Shown here in pieces: positions 1 through 11,212 of a stretch of 64,000 nt of DNA. The translations under genes and the position numbers were made by a program. The DNA lies in assembly GCA_010015655.1 (NCBI GenBank), contig ML976674.1, positions 307,066-371,065 on the forward strand, read 5' to 3'. Below the pieces are notes generated by a model. It made no database searches, was not told the origin of the DNA, and was given only the letters and a program-made list of their open reading frames with translations. The stretch is from Bimuria novae-zelandiae CBS 107.79. Its lineage: Eukaryota > Ascomycota > Dothideomycetes > Pleosporales > Didymosphaeriaceae. Each line of letters starts with the position of its first letter. The first letter of the stretch is position 1.

Positions 1-177
1 AACTGCCATAAGCAAGGCCATAGAAGGACTCAGTGTACCCAGAGATTATAGCTATTATATTAATCTATTTATATTAAATTTAACTATTACGTTGTTGAGC
101 TATCGTGCAGAAAGCTGCGTCAGTTTTGGTGGGGTGGCTCAGTGACTGGTGTGGCTCAATGACTGGTGAAACACGTT

Positions 178-265
178 AGTGTTTCCACCTTTGTCAGCAT
201 CGGCTCGCTTGAATCCTTGGTCCGCACCCACACCAAATATTACTAGTAAACCTCGACTGTATACT
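178..265 (+). repeat. Left terminal inverted repeat of the mariner-like element
   Basis: It begins with AGTGTTTCCACCTTTGTCAG and matches the reverse complement of about 2998-3085 with mostly transition differences and small indels. It lies directly upstream of the transposase start at 288. Confidence 0.7.
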
Positions 266-287
266 CATAACCCCATATATATCAATT

Positions 288-1330
288 ATGCGCGCTATCC
301 CAGATGAAGCTATTCGCAGAATCAAGTCTCGACTCGCCCTAGGTCATAATATATCCCAAATCTCTCGTGATCTCCATATTTCCTGGCTAATAATTAGGAA
401 AGTTTAATTAAACCATGATATCTTTGGAATAGCTAAAGCCCCAAGGACTGTAAGGCTTAGGAGGCCTCTAGCCCTTGTTACTACTTATAAACAAGTTAGT
501 AAGAATAGGTTTAGTATTAAGGTTTTAAGCTAACATTGCCACAGGCTCTCTTTAATTTCCTTAATAACAAGCCTATAGCTTACCTTAACGAAATGCAAGA
601 CTTCCTCTACGATAAGTTTAATATATAAACATCTATATAGACAGTGTATCGCGCTCTTAAGGAGGCTTAGTGGTCTCGTAAGGTAGTATAGAAGAGAGCA
701 TAGGAGAGGAATTCTTAATTACGTAAAATATGGAAGGCTAAATCCCTTTACTAGAGAGCAAAGCAAATCGTGTGCTTAGACAAATCTACTACTACCAAAC
801 AAACTAGGGATAGAAAGAGGGGGTGGGCACCTAAGGGAAGTAATTGTAGAGTCACAGGGTCAGTTGCTCGTACGCGACGACGGTCTCTCTTACCTGCTAC
901 TACTATAGATAGTTACATTGCCCATATAATCATTTAGGGGAGCATTACGGCTGAGCTCTTTAAGGCGTTTCTCTAGCATTAAGTGCTCCCGTTGTGTACG
1001 CCTTATCCAGGGCCGCGATTAATCCTAGTCCTTAACAACGCCTCTTCCTATTAAACTTAGCGTGTCCAAGAGCTCTATAAAGAAGCTAGTGTACTTTTAG
1101 AGTTTCTTCCCCCATATTCGCCCGATTTTAATCCGATTAAGGCGACTTTTAATAACCTTAAGACATGGCTCTAGCGAAACAACGAGGCGTAGTTACTATT
1201 TAACACGTTTAAAGAGTTCTTTAATTACGCCGTACGTATAAGGTGCCGTACTAACCTTTCTAGCTACTTTAAGAAGGCAGGATATAGTGTATAAGACGTG
1301 CATTTAGGGTAAAGGTACACTAGGTAAAGT
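288..1330 (+). pseudogene. Tc1/mariner (DDE_3-type) transposase, RIP-inactivated
   Basis: An ATG at 288 opens a frame whose first 40 or so residues look like the helix-turn-helix of Tc1-like transposases (MRAIPDEAIRRIKSRLAL, then HNISQISRDLHIS). After a TAA the family signal continues to the C-terminal catalytic block FLPPYSPDFNPIKATFNNLK near 1103-1160, where the expected PIE glutamate reads PIK. The second catalytic Asp region near 1015-1035 reads VLNNAS instead of VxDNAS. Both changes are G-to-A transitions, as RIP on the opposite strand would give. The protein would have cut and joined transposon ends in the nucleus; it cannot now. Confidence 0.75.
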
Positions 1331-1374
1331 TAGCGCCTAACTTAAGATGTACGTACATATATTAACACCCTTCA

Positions 1375-2915
1375 CCTGGCCGTTTCGGCTGTAACTTAGT
1401 ACTATAATTAAACTAGTACTAGATGCTAAGCCTCTTGCTCTTTACACCTTATTTCTAGTCCTTTATAAGCTTCCGCATGCGAAATAATGTCCTAAGCCCT
1501 ATACTAGCTCCTGCCTAACTCTGCTATATATCGTTTATCATTAGCTTCTTATCCTTTACTATATCAAAGTCCCAGTCGCCCTCCTCTAGCTAAGCCTCAA
1601 GCTTCTATAAAAACTTATAGTAATCCTTCTCTAATTTAGAGCGCTACTAAGTAAAGAAGCTAGTTATTATTATATCTCTTGCATTAGGAGGGCTACTAGT
1701 AAATACCAGGCTTAATAGAGTAGTCTGGGGTAGAGACAAATAGAGAGGTATTTCTCCTAACTACCCTATACGCTAGAGGTTGGAGAGCTCTCGCATGGCC
1801 ATAATATTAACAAGCTAGCTAATTGCTCTAGTAATATCTCTAGCTAGGGGAGCAGCTAGCTCTTTGCCCTTAGCCTTTATTTTATTAATACGGCCTCTCT
1901 TTATTATCTTAAACACTTAATCGCTAGGTTTCTCCACAGTAGCCTCTCCTTATTTTATGTCCTTAGCCTATAAACGTAGTGTAGGGCCATTAAGAGGGTA
2001 ATAGTTCTCCACTTAATCCACCTTATCTAGGCTGCTCTTGTGAACGTAGCAGGTAAGAGTACTATTACTATAATACGTATTCTTGCAATACCAGAGCTCC
2101 GTAAACCCAGGGATATAGTTCCCACTTGCTGCTTCCGTAGCTGCTATTTCACCAAGCATTGCAAGCTACTAATTGATTGCTGTACCCCCTCCCCCACCCC
2201 TGGCGATTCTCCTTAGGGTCCTACTTAGTGTACGGCCTTATAATAACTGCTATGTTTGCTCTTGAGTTTCCTCCTTAATTATCTTAAGTTTTATATTAAA
2301 ATTTAACTATTTTGTCCTATATCTCTTACGGAGGCTGCGGAGTATTTGTAAATAGCTACTTTACTTAATAGGGCTCTCTATCTTGTTTAAAAAGTACTCC
2401 TCTTTTCTCTAGCCCGTGGCATATACTGTTGCAACGGCAGCTTAAACTTTCCTAATACAAAAATAGAGACAATTATAGATACGAGTACACTAAGCGTCCT
2501 ATATAGAATAAGTCCTAGTATACTTAGTAAGATACTCTAACTTCGTCCAAAGGAGAATCTCCTTGCCTAATTAAGTAGTCTATTAAGAAGCAAACTCTAT
2601 AGGGGGCTCTAATAGTATATTGTTATCGTCGTTAATTCCACCGCAGTTGAATGTTTGAACTAGGTTATCCTTAAGCAGGTCCGAGAGAGACAAGTAGATT
2701 TAGATTAGAGGGGATAACGGCAGCTTAAAAGGCAAAGGAGGAGGAGGCAGAGTTAGAGCTTTCCTTTTACTTTACTTCTTAGCTTTTCTAGTGTTTCTAT
2801 TCACTGCTGGCGGCGTAGACTACTCCAGGCGCGCGGGGGGCTTGCGGGTGCGCTTAGGGCGAGATATATAGGTCTCTAGCTAGTTACCAGGCTATTTGCG
2901 ACCTCTGGGTGCCAT
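1375..2915 (-). pseudogene. Second ORF of the mariner-like element, function unknown
   Basis: Reading the minus strand from an ATG at 2915-2913 gives a start MAPRGRK, then a basic, proline-rich N-terminal segment (KRTRKPPARLE; later LPPPPLPFKLPL) and a frame that can be followed for about 500 codons with TAA/TAG interruptions but little sign of indels. It ends close to the 3' end of the convergent transposase frame. I do not recognise the protein. The basic N-terminus would suit a nucleic-acid-binding or nuclear protein, which is only an inference. Lying between the same inverted repeats, it travels with the element rather than being a host gene. Confidence 0.5.
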
Positions 2916-2997
2916 ATCGCGTTTGTAACTCTTGTATTAATATAATATAGCAATTTACATATACTTTAAAGCCTTCAAAGCAAACTACATGGGTGTG

Positions 2998-3085
2998 TGA
3001 ATGTATAGTCGCGATTACTATAGGAATTTTGGTTGTGGGCGGGGCCAAGGATTCAACCGAGCGTGCTGACAAAGGTGGAAACACT
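2998..3085 (-). repeat. Right terminal inverted repeat of the mariner-like element
   Basis: Reverse complement partner of 178-265, including GTGTTTCCACCTTTGTCAGC read on the minus strand. Confidence 0.7.
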
Positions 3086-3090
3086 ATTTC

Positions 3091-4210
3091 GCAAACGACT
3101 GTAAAGCCGGGACGCACCGATTGGTTAATCATCACGTGTACTATGTTCTGTATAATCCATCCGGATAGGGAGTGGCGCTCTTCGACCCGGCAACACTTTC
3201 TACGTCTAAGAGCTGGTGATCTTCTTTTATCCACTTCAACCATAATGTGTTTAGTGACGCACCGCCTGATAGCGTATCTATAGTGTTGAGAGGGGGGCAT
3301 ATATACCTCAGACACTCTTTCCTTCACTTCTGATCGCTCACGTACAGTGGGACACGATTGCTGAGTCAGCTAGCGTGTGGTCCGACGAGACAAATATAGG
3401 CCACCGCCAAACACAGCTCTCCATGCAGCTGGCGTTCCAACACCACTTAGTTGCCCATATTCTCGACTTCCTCTTAAAAATAGACCTTCACAACCCTCTG
3501 GTAGGTGCGGCTCAGCCGTCCTCCCTGCTAGTGTAATTAAGGTGTCGTCCGCTTCTAGTGAGACCTAATCATGAAGGATCTTTAGAGACCTTTCTAGCCT
3601 AATCTAGGTTAGAGGAGGATAGGTTAAGTGTAATATATCTTATAAATATATTTAGTAGTTAAAAGTTTAAAATAACAATACTAGATTATGCAAATAATCT
3701 AATTCTATAATAAACTATAAAATAACTAACTAAGAGATTTACTAATCTATTATAAGAAATATACTCGTAGTATATTAAGTTAACTATAAAGAGTAGGAAA
3801 GGTATAGAGAGATTATTAAATTATATATTATTTATTTTAGTTTTTGCTATTATTAAAATTACTTTTATAGTCCTACTAAGACCTTCCTCTTAGAGTGTCA
3901 CGGTAATTCCCAAGTTACCTTAACAGCATGGGTGTACTGTCAACGACAGTACACCTCCAGACACCACACGATAGACTCAGACACGGCATAATAGAGTGCT
4001 GAGGTATAACGCTAGCCAAGAAGGGCTAGCCTCTAGTCAAGCGAGATAGATAGACCCACGCTGGATACAGGCGAAAGACTTTTTCTCCGTATCTAACGTC
4101 TTGTACCTACACGTAGATACCGAACAAAGCACAATTAACCTAGCTCTCTAAGCCAGGCTCTCTCTGCTCGTTGCTCTCGTGACATAGAGATAGTCCCTAG
4201 GACTTACCAT
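3091..4210. other. Gene-free spacer between transposons
   Basis: The first half (to about 3570) is moderately GC-rich; about 3585-3890 is extremely AT-rich and mutated; about 3900-4200 is GC-richer again. An 11-bp perfect inverted repeat with a 3-nt loop (3931-3941/3945-3955, arm GGTGTACTGTC) stands out. I see no convincing protein. The 3900-4200 stretch could be a piece of an LTR, but I found no partner copy in the window. Confidence 0.5.
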
Positions 4211-4231
4211 CCCTTGCACCGGCAACATCGC
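4211..4231 (+). repeat. Outer part of the split left piggyBac TIR
   Basis: CCCTTGCACCGGCAACATCG plus C; the remaining 17 bp of this TIR continue at 11080-11096 after the Gypsy insertion. ATCGC at 4227-4231 is also the left copy of the Gypsy target duplication. Confidence 0.85.
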
Positions 4232-4682
4232 TGTTAGGATCTGAACATGTACGAGACGCGGAGGGCCAACGGGTCCTCAGCAAGGGTAACACTCGGCGGG
4301 GCTGTTTAGCCAAGGTCACGTGACATGCCATCCCGCCAAGCAAAACCCTCCCAGATAGTGTAACTATCCTAGATGGCGAGACCGTCCCGGATAGTGAAGC
4401 CATCCTGGATAGCAGAAAGATAGAGGATAGCAGGATTCACATAGTATATAGAGAGCTCGAATATCCCTCCCGGATATTCGTGTTTAATCTTGTTTATCAA
4501 TCTATCGTTTGGATCTAAGTAAGCAACCTTGTTAATTTAATTATACTATACACACCTTTGATACTAACGTCCTAGTAACAAGCGTAAGCTATTACTACAA
4601 CCCTCTCCTATCCTACTAGTACTCCTGCCCGAGAACTAACCATAGCCCGTTTAAGACCAGCTATCCTAAATAGAACCTAACA
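4232..4682 (+). repeat. 5' LTR of Gypsy-1
   Basis: 451 bp, same length as the 3' LTR and differing from it mainly by transitions. It contains four copies of an 18-bp unit (4350-4421) built on CCCGGATAGTG. It has the inverted terminal motif TGTTAGG/CCTAACA. Confidence 0.95.
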
Positions 4683-4699
4683 TTTTGAACACCCTTAAC

Positions 4700-5905
4700 A
4701 TGAGTACTAACAGGACCCCTAACTCTTCCATGGCTTCAGATAACCATATCACCCCTATGGGGGATGGCAAGAACAAGGCACACAAACCTAATTTATATAA
4801 TAATAATTATACCCTCCTTAATACCTAGCTATTGCAACTAGACCTCTACTTCTTTAACTAAAACTAAGACCTTAAAGACAAAAAGAAGGTCATCTTCGCA
4901 GCGACCTACATGCGAGGAAGCGCTAAAGAATAGATCTATCCTTACTTAGTTAAATACCTAGACATAGATTACGATAACGAGGATAAAGACTACATTAATA
5001 GCAACGAAGATACTATTGACATTATTAAGAACTACGCCAACTTTAAGAAATACCTCTAATAGATATTTAGAATTACTAATAAAACCGCTATCGCCGAGCG
5101 TGCGATCTAGATAATCTAATAGTAATAATCTATAGCTAAGTATATAGTTAAATTCCGCAAGTACGCCGTGCAACTTAACTAAAAGGATAAATCTCTTAAG
5201 ATAATATATAAATAAGGCCTTAAACGTAATGTGCGTAAGGAACTCCTGCGTAGTAGTGTAAAGATAGAGACCTTAAAAGAACTATATAAAGAGACTATCC
5301 GCATTAATAAGGAATAGTTCGCATTGCAAGAAGAGCTACGCAAGAACCCGAAGAACGTTAGTTTTAGACAATAGGCACCTGTAGTCTATAGAGCGCCGCC
5401 GAAAATACCTCGACGCCAGTAACGCAACTATTACAGACCCTAACCTATAGAAGATGTCTAGTTTAACAACCTAGAAAAGGGAACAGGAAAGGCTATAGGC
5501 CTCTAAAAGCCTAACTAGCGCAACCTAGATAGAACCTAACGCAAGGGGACCAGGACGCGCCTATATTTTACATGTGGCAAACTAGGCCATATTGCCAGAA
5601 ACTGCAGATCTAAGAACAAGGTTATTAGATAGTTAAACGTACTATCCGTCGCAGATGTAGACGCAACCAACAAGGAATAGTAAGTAATAAACGCTGTTAA
5701 GTAACTTAATATCTAAAATAAAGACTTAAAGCGATTAGAATTACCTAACTTACAACTCTACGAGGATACAAACAAAAGTTTAGACAAAAATAAAAAAGAG
5801 AAGGAACCGATGCCTCGATCTCCTACACCTTACCCTAGCTAGAACAAGCTAGTTACTAGCAAGACAACGAACGTTTTCAACTTCTTGGAAAAACACCAAC
5901 CTTGA
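4700..5905 (+). pseudogene. Gypsy-1 Gag
   Basis: An ATG at 4700, 18 bp after the LTR, starts a frame of 401 codons ending at TGA (5903-5905). It is interrupted by many TAG/TAA codons at places where Gln or Trp fits. A CCHC zinc knuckle is readable at 5564-5606 (YFTCGKLGHIARNC), in the frame set by the ATG, with an aromatic before the first Cys. Gag forms the particle shell in the cytoplasm and binds element RNA through the knuckle. The complete absence of indels points to point mutation alone as the cause of death. Confidence 0.8.
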
Positions 5906-6606
5906 GAAGGAGACTTCGGGTTTACAGCAGTAGAACGATAAGACTACGCAGAAGCATTTTTTTATGCTTACTAACCTAACCTAGTTAGTAAAGCAGCACG
6001 AGAAATGGCGGACCACTGTTACGCCCACGAAGACCCCAAGAAGAAGTACCTAAACAAAAGCCCGAACTACGAACTATAGTATAACCTAGACCACCGCAAC
6101 CCTACGCATAAGACTATACGATAAACCCTCTATAAAGAAGATTAATATACTATTTATTACTAAGCTAAGGAATATAGCTACTTTCCCTGAACATACCAAC
6201 GATGCAGATAGGAGTGGTTTAACTACCCTATTAACTATTACAACGTTCACCTCTAGGATAAACGTAAAACGCGATACTTTCTACACCTTAACTAAGCACT
6301 AAACTAAGCACTATTACTACTAGTTAATAGAAAATGCGCGTTAGATAAATAGTAAACATGCTTGCACCCTGACTATAAGAAACATAGGGAGTAAAAAGAT
6401 AAGCATAGATTTAATCGCGTACTAAAAGGGACCAAGACCCTTAGGATTAAAACGGTAACAAAGGAAGAAGACAGTGAAGCTATTCTAGAAAAGGCCTAGC
6501 AATAGCCTTAAAGAAAAAGGAAGAAAGGACACCTTAAACCTACGGAGCCAGTTATAAAGAAAATGTCTTTTTTAGACCTAGGCTTAGGCGAGAAAACGCC
6601 TTTAAG

Positions 6607-9600
6607 AAACTAAATACCACGAACAGTCAGGCATTAATCAAGCTACTAGTATAGCTTAAAGAAACATGGATGAAAGCCATGCTGGACTTAGGAGTACAGG
6701 AAAGCTATGTGTTAAGAAAAGCACTTAATAGAGCGGGACTCTATAAGCGCAAGAAGGCTATACCCTATGCTATCTATGTCGCGAATAGACAACTAATGCC
6801 CGGTAAAGCAACTATTGAATACGAGGTTAAAACCACCCTCACGATCTATAGACACCAGGAATTAATTACCCTCGATATTATCGAAGAAGCCAATCACGAC
6901 GTGATTTTAGGATTACCCTGGTTAAGGAAGCATAACCCCATAATTAACTAGGAAAAGAAAGAGCTATCCTTTAAGCGCTGCAACTGTGCATTATAAGTAA
7001 AGCCTACGCATTAATAGAGCATAATGGTAGATAAGAGAGCTATTAATAACATAATCTCGCGACTGGAAGTCGATAAACACGAAACTAACTTGGCAGACGC
7101 TGGCAGGAACTACTAGGTTATAAAGCGTAAGCACGAAGAGAACAGCACACCTCTTAATATCCTTAACAAATATAAGGAATGGAGTTATTTATTTTGGGAA
7201 GAGAAAGGAGCCAACGCCCTTCCTAAGCACACACACTAAGACTATTAGATTATTCTTAAAGAGGGAAAGACGCCACCCTTTAGACCACTATACAGACAAA
7301 GCGCAAAAGAACTCCAATAGACACGCGAATTCCTAAAGAAAGCCCTTAAAAGATAATAAATACGCAAGTTAGAATTGCTAGTAGTATTACCCCTAATATT
7401 TGTTGCAAAGAAGGATAGAACATAACGTCCATACATTAACTATAGAAGGCTAAATAACATAACGATTAAGAACAGATACCCACTGCTAAACATACAAGAA
7501 TCTCGAGACAGGCTAGGACAAGCCAAGATATTCACACAATTTGACCTACGAGACGGATACCACCTTATACGAATAGCAGCAGGTGACAAGTAGAAGACAG
7601 CCTTTCGAACTAGATACGGACTATTTAAGTACCAAGTTATGCCTTTTAGACTCACGAACGCACCAGCCACGTTCTAAGCAATAATTAATAACGTACTAAG
7701 GAACTACCTTAATATATTTATAGTTACCTACCTCGACGACATCTTAATATTCTCTAAACAAGAGAAGGATTATATATAACACGTATAAATAGTACTACGG
7801 GCACTAGACAGCGCTAATCTATAATTAAAACTTAAGAAATGCAAATTCTATGTTATAGAACTAGAGTTTCTAGGACATGTCATTAATACCAAAGGTATCT
7901 AAGTAAGCCCTTTAAAAATTAAGGAAGTAAAGAAGTGGAAATTACCTACTAATCTTAAAGAAGTACGAGCCTTCCTTAGATTTACTAGATTTAATAGACA
8001 GTTTATCACAAACTACTCCGGAATTACGCTACCACTTACGAACCTTACAAAGAAAGACAAACCTTTTAACTAGACAAAAGAATGCAAGCAAGCATTCTAA
8101 ACGCTACAAAAAGCATGTATTACGCCACTAGTCCTTATACACTTCCAGGATAACAAACCCCTACGTATTAAAACAAACGCAAGCGACTTAGCAGTCAGAG
8201 CATGCGCGAAATAAGAGAAGAATAGCAAATAGCACCTAATTATATACTACACACATAAGTTTACACCCGAAGAATTACGATATAAAGTACACGACAAAGA
8301 ACTACTCGCGATTATAAAAGCTATTAAACACTAGAGGATCTATGCACATAGTTGCTTAGAACTTATAATCTTTACAGACTACAAGAACCTCACACGCTTT
8401 ATAACTACGAAGGAACTAACTTAACGACAAGCAAGATAGTTAAAAACGCTAGGACAATACAAATTCAAAATTATATATACCCTAGGTAAGGAAAACGGAC
8501 GAGCAGATGCCCTTAGCAGAATAAATAACAATAGAGAAAAAGTTAAAACCTACTCCGCTATACTAAAGAAAAATCCCGACAGATCCCTAGAACCGACGGC
8601 AGAACTCAATCAACTCCTTATACTTACACGAGAAGTACCAAAGGAACAACAGACAGAGGTTATACGATAATACCACGACGACCCTGTATACGGACACCCC
8701 GGAATTAAGAAGACAATGGAACTAATCTAGAGAAACTATAGCTTTAAAGGAATTAAGGAAGTAATAGTAACCTACATACGCAAATGCGCAGAATGCTAGC
8801 GCAATAAACACGTAACACATCTTAAGTACGGAGAAATACAAGCCATCTAGATACTCACAGCACCATGGAAAGACATCGCAATAGACTTTGTCACAGGATT
8901 ACCAAAGTTAAAAGATCCCACAAACGGAGTAAGTTACGACGCAGTACTGGTAATCGTATGCAGATTTACTAAATACGTGGAATTACTATCGTGCAAAAAG
9001 ATAATAATAGCAACAGAACTAGCGTTCCTTATCCTAGATTAACTTATACGACATTATAGCATCCCTAAGATAATTATTAGCGATAGAGACAAACTCTTCA
9101 CTTCGAACTACTAGACAACACTTATGGCACTTATTAGAACGAAACGAAAACTATTAATAGCCTACTACCTATAAACGAACGGACAAACAGAACGTACGAA
9201 TTAAACAATGGAAACGTACCTACGCATCTACTACAACAACTAGAAGAATAACTAGATTTCCCTATTACTAATGGCACAATTAGCATATAATAACAAGATA
9301 TTAGTAGTAACTGGATATACACCGTTCTATGCAAACCACGAAAGACATTTATATCTCTTTAATTAGACATTTCCTACTACCATTAGAACGGAAGAAGCCA
9401 TTAACACGGCTACAAAAATGAAAGAAATACATTAATAACTCCGAGAGAACTTTAAGAAAGCTTAATAGCAAAGCATTTCCTACACAAACCAAAAAAGAAA
9501 AACGGCACCTTAGCTAAAGAAGGGGGATAAAGCATACCTGCTTACAAAAAATCTTCGAACTTAGAAGAAGAAGCACAAGAAACTAGGTCATGTTAAGGTT

Positions 9601-9966
9601 AGACTATTTTTTATTTCTAAACAAGTATCACTGGTTAACTACCAATTAGAATTACCACCAGACGCCAAAATACACCTAGTATTCTACATAGACTAATTAG
9701 AACTAGCAGATCTTAAAACACTAGTCGAAACCACCTTCTATTACTAGCTAGAGGAGGAAACCAAATTCGAAGTTAAGAAGATACTACGACACACGGATTA
9801 GCTACGAACCTACTTAATTAAGTAGAAAGGATATCCACACTTAGAAGACACATAGAAACTAGAAGCAAACCTTAACAACTATCGCAAAATGTTAGCACAA
9901 TACCATCGCCAGACCACGAGAAGGAACCCGGAACGATCAGAGGAGAACCAGATAGGAACTCGTTAA
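6607..9966 (+). pseudogene. Gypsy-1 Pol: protease, RT, RNase H, integrase, chromodomain
   Basis: Protease: MLDLGVQESYVL near 6673-6710 and DVILGLPWL near 6898-6925 (retropepsin-like flap and second motif). RT: FTQFDLRDGYHLIRI near 7535-7575 and the active site YLDDILIFS near 7730-7755, still intact. RNase H: TNASDLAVRA near 8175-8205 and GRADALSRI near 8500-8523. Integrase: an HHCC-like zone near 8670-8800, IAIDFVTGLP near 8878-8907, ISDRDKLFTS near 9078-9107. Chromodomain: LIK*KGYPHLEDT*KLEANL from 9814 to about 9873, the stops replacing Trp. All of these are in one frame. The frame is -1 relative to Gag, so a frameshift or separate expression of Pol is implied. Confidence 0.9.
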
Positions 9967-10492
9967 GAAGAAGATCCATTAGTGGATTAGGAAGGAGATT
10001 ATTGGCCTGTGACCAGCCCGGATTAGCGAGGAAATTGTCTTGGAACGGAGCGACCGCACTCGAGCTCTCTGTCTCTTGCACCTTATCCTGAGCATCTACC
10101 CCTTAACTCTAATAAACCTTTGCTATCGCCAAATCACGACGAGCAAATTCTTGTTCACGACTCTTCACCTCCAATAACTCTAATCTACTTTAAGCCAAGA
10201 GAGCTTCCGCACGAGCAACCGCAAGCTCTTTCTCACGCTTCTCTTGCTCTACCTTTTCCCATTCTTCTTTAGGAACGTACAGCTCACACTCAGCATGCGC
10301 AGCAATACAGCCAGCGCAACGACCGGATGCGGTATCCACGAAATATCGCAAATTCTTCTTTGTACACCTTTCACAACGAAACACCATCTCCTTCGACGAC
10401 TCACGAATACGAACGGCGCGATCGTGTCGCTCTTGGGTCGAAGTCTTCTTGCGAGGCGCACGCACTTTGCGGGGCTTAGGATCCTTAGGCAT
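9872..10492 (-). CDS. Antisense ORF at the 3' end of Gypsy-1, CxxC-type protein of unknown function
   Basis: On the minus strand an ATG at 10492-10490 opens MPKDPKPRKVRAPRKK and runs 100 residues to a TAA at 10190; the same frame then continues past that stop and two more to a TAA at 9872-9874, about 206 codons in all. Visible parts: a basic N-terminus, two CxxC pairs (RCERC and GRCAGC, about residues 38-60) suggestive of a zinc ribbon, then a charged KEEWEKVEQEKREKELAVAR segment likely to be coiled coil. It overlaps the 3' end of pol and is much less mutated than the rest of the element. I do not recognise a named family. It could be an element-encoded regulator transcribed from the 3' LTR side, or a captured host gene; both are inference. 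Confidence 0.5.
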
Positions 10493-10623
10493 AGTCAGGA
10501 AGGCATTAAGGCTAGAACGCGAAAACAGCGACTCACGCGAGTATTTATATGCGACGACCGTATCTGCAGCCAGGGGGCGCGGAACGAGGATACCGAGGAT
10601 GCTATCTGAAAGAGGGGAGGTGA

Positions 10624-11074
10624 TGTTAGGATCTGAACATGTACGAGACGCGGAGGGCCAACGGGTCCTCAGCAAGGGTAACACTTGGCGGGGCTGTTTA
10701 GCTAAGGTTACGTGACATGCTATCCCGCCAAGCAAAACCCTCCCGGATGGTGTAACTATCCCGGATAGCGAGACCGTCCCGGATAGTGAAGCCATCCCGG
10801 ATGGCAGAAAGATAGAGGATGGCAGGATTCACGTAGTATATAGAGAGCTCGAATATCCCTCCCGGATATTCGTGTTTAATCTTGTTTATTAATCTATCGT
10901 TTGGATCTAAGTAAGCAACCTTGTTAATTTGATTGTGCTGTACATACCTTTAATACTAACGTCCTAGTGACAAGCGCAAGCTATTACTACGACCCTCTCT
11001 CGTCCTACTAGTACTCCTGCCCGAGAACCAACTATAGCCCGTTTAGGACCAGCTATCCTAAATGGAACCTAACA
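10624..11074 (+). repeat. 3' LTR of Gypsy-1
   Basis: 451 bp, ending CCTAACA, followed by the target duplication ATCGC (11075-11079). It carries the same 18-bp minisatellite, four units at 10742-10813, less mutated than in the 5' LTR. Confidence 0.95.
10742..10813 (+). repeat. 18-bp x 4 tandem repeat inside the Gypsy-1 LTR
   Basis: Four head-to-tail units, each starting CCCGGAT and ending in a variable triplet such as CTAT, CCGT or CCAT. The equivalent block in the 5' LTR is 4350-4421. Repeats in an LTR upstream of the transcription start often bind regulators; no function is shown here. Confidence 0.8.
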
Positions 11075-11079
11075 ATCGC

Positions 11080-11096
11080 CCGCACACGGACTACCT
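11080..11096 (+). repeat. Inner part of the split left piggyBac TIR
   Basis: CCGCACACGGACTACCT continues the terminal repeat interrupted at 4231; the intact right TIR reads the same sequence with one transition. Confidence 0.85.
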
Positions 11097-11212
11097 GGTG
11101 ATAGCCAATCGGATGATCGCTCCGATCTGGGCAGAATACCAGAATTAATGCAGTTTGTATAGAAATTTATATAGAGATTATATTTCTTGAGGTCTTAACT
11201 TTTAATTACTTA

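Larger units (their letters stand above)
165..3090 (+). mobile_element. Tc1/mariner-like DNA transposon with two ORFs (degenerate)
   Basis: The unit is bounded by long imperfect terminal inverted repeats (about 178-265 against 2998-3085) and holds a DDE transposase relic on the plus strand and a second, convergent ORF on the minus strand. Seen directly: the inverted repeats and two long frames broken mainly by TAA/TAG. Known: cut-and-paste Tc1/mariner elements normally carry one gene and insert at TA. The exact outer ends and TA duplication could not be fixed, because the sequence outside the conserved arm core (left of 165, right of 3090) diverges. The size of about 2.9 kb is larger than a one-gene Tc1 element and fits the extra ORF. 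Confidence 0.7.
4232..11074 (+). mobile_element. Ty3/Gypsy chromovirus (Gypsy-1), complete but RIP-mutated
   Basis: A 6,843-bp element with two 451-bp LTRs (4232-4682, 10624-11074) that start TGTTAGG and end CCTAACA, and a 5-bp target duplication ATCGC at 4227-4231 and 11075-11079. Internal order is gag, protease, reverse transcriptase, RNase H, integrase, chromodomain, which is the order of fungal chromoviruses. The domains stay in one frame over more than 3 kb with nonsense changes but no indels. An antisense ORF lies at the 3' end. It inserted into the left end of the piggyBac-like element. Confidence 0.95.

Noticed and set aside
4197..4403. Minus-strand ORF over the 5' LTR of Gypsy-1
   Set aside because: It is the LTR read backwards, parallel to the start of the 10795 frame, and not a gene.
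10190..10795. Minus-strand ORF of 201 codons starting at 10795
   Set aside because: The first 101 codons run through the 3' LTR and have no family features; I accept only the part from the internal ATG at 10492.
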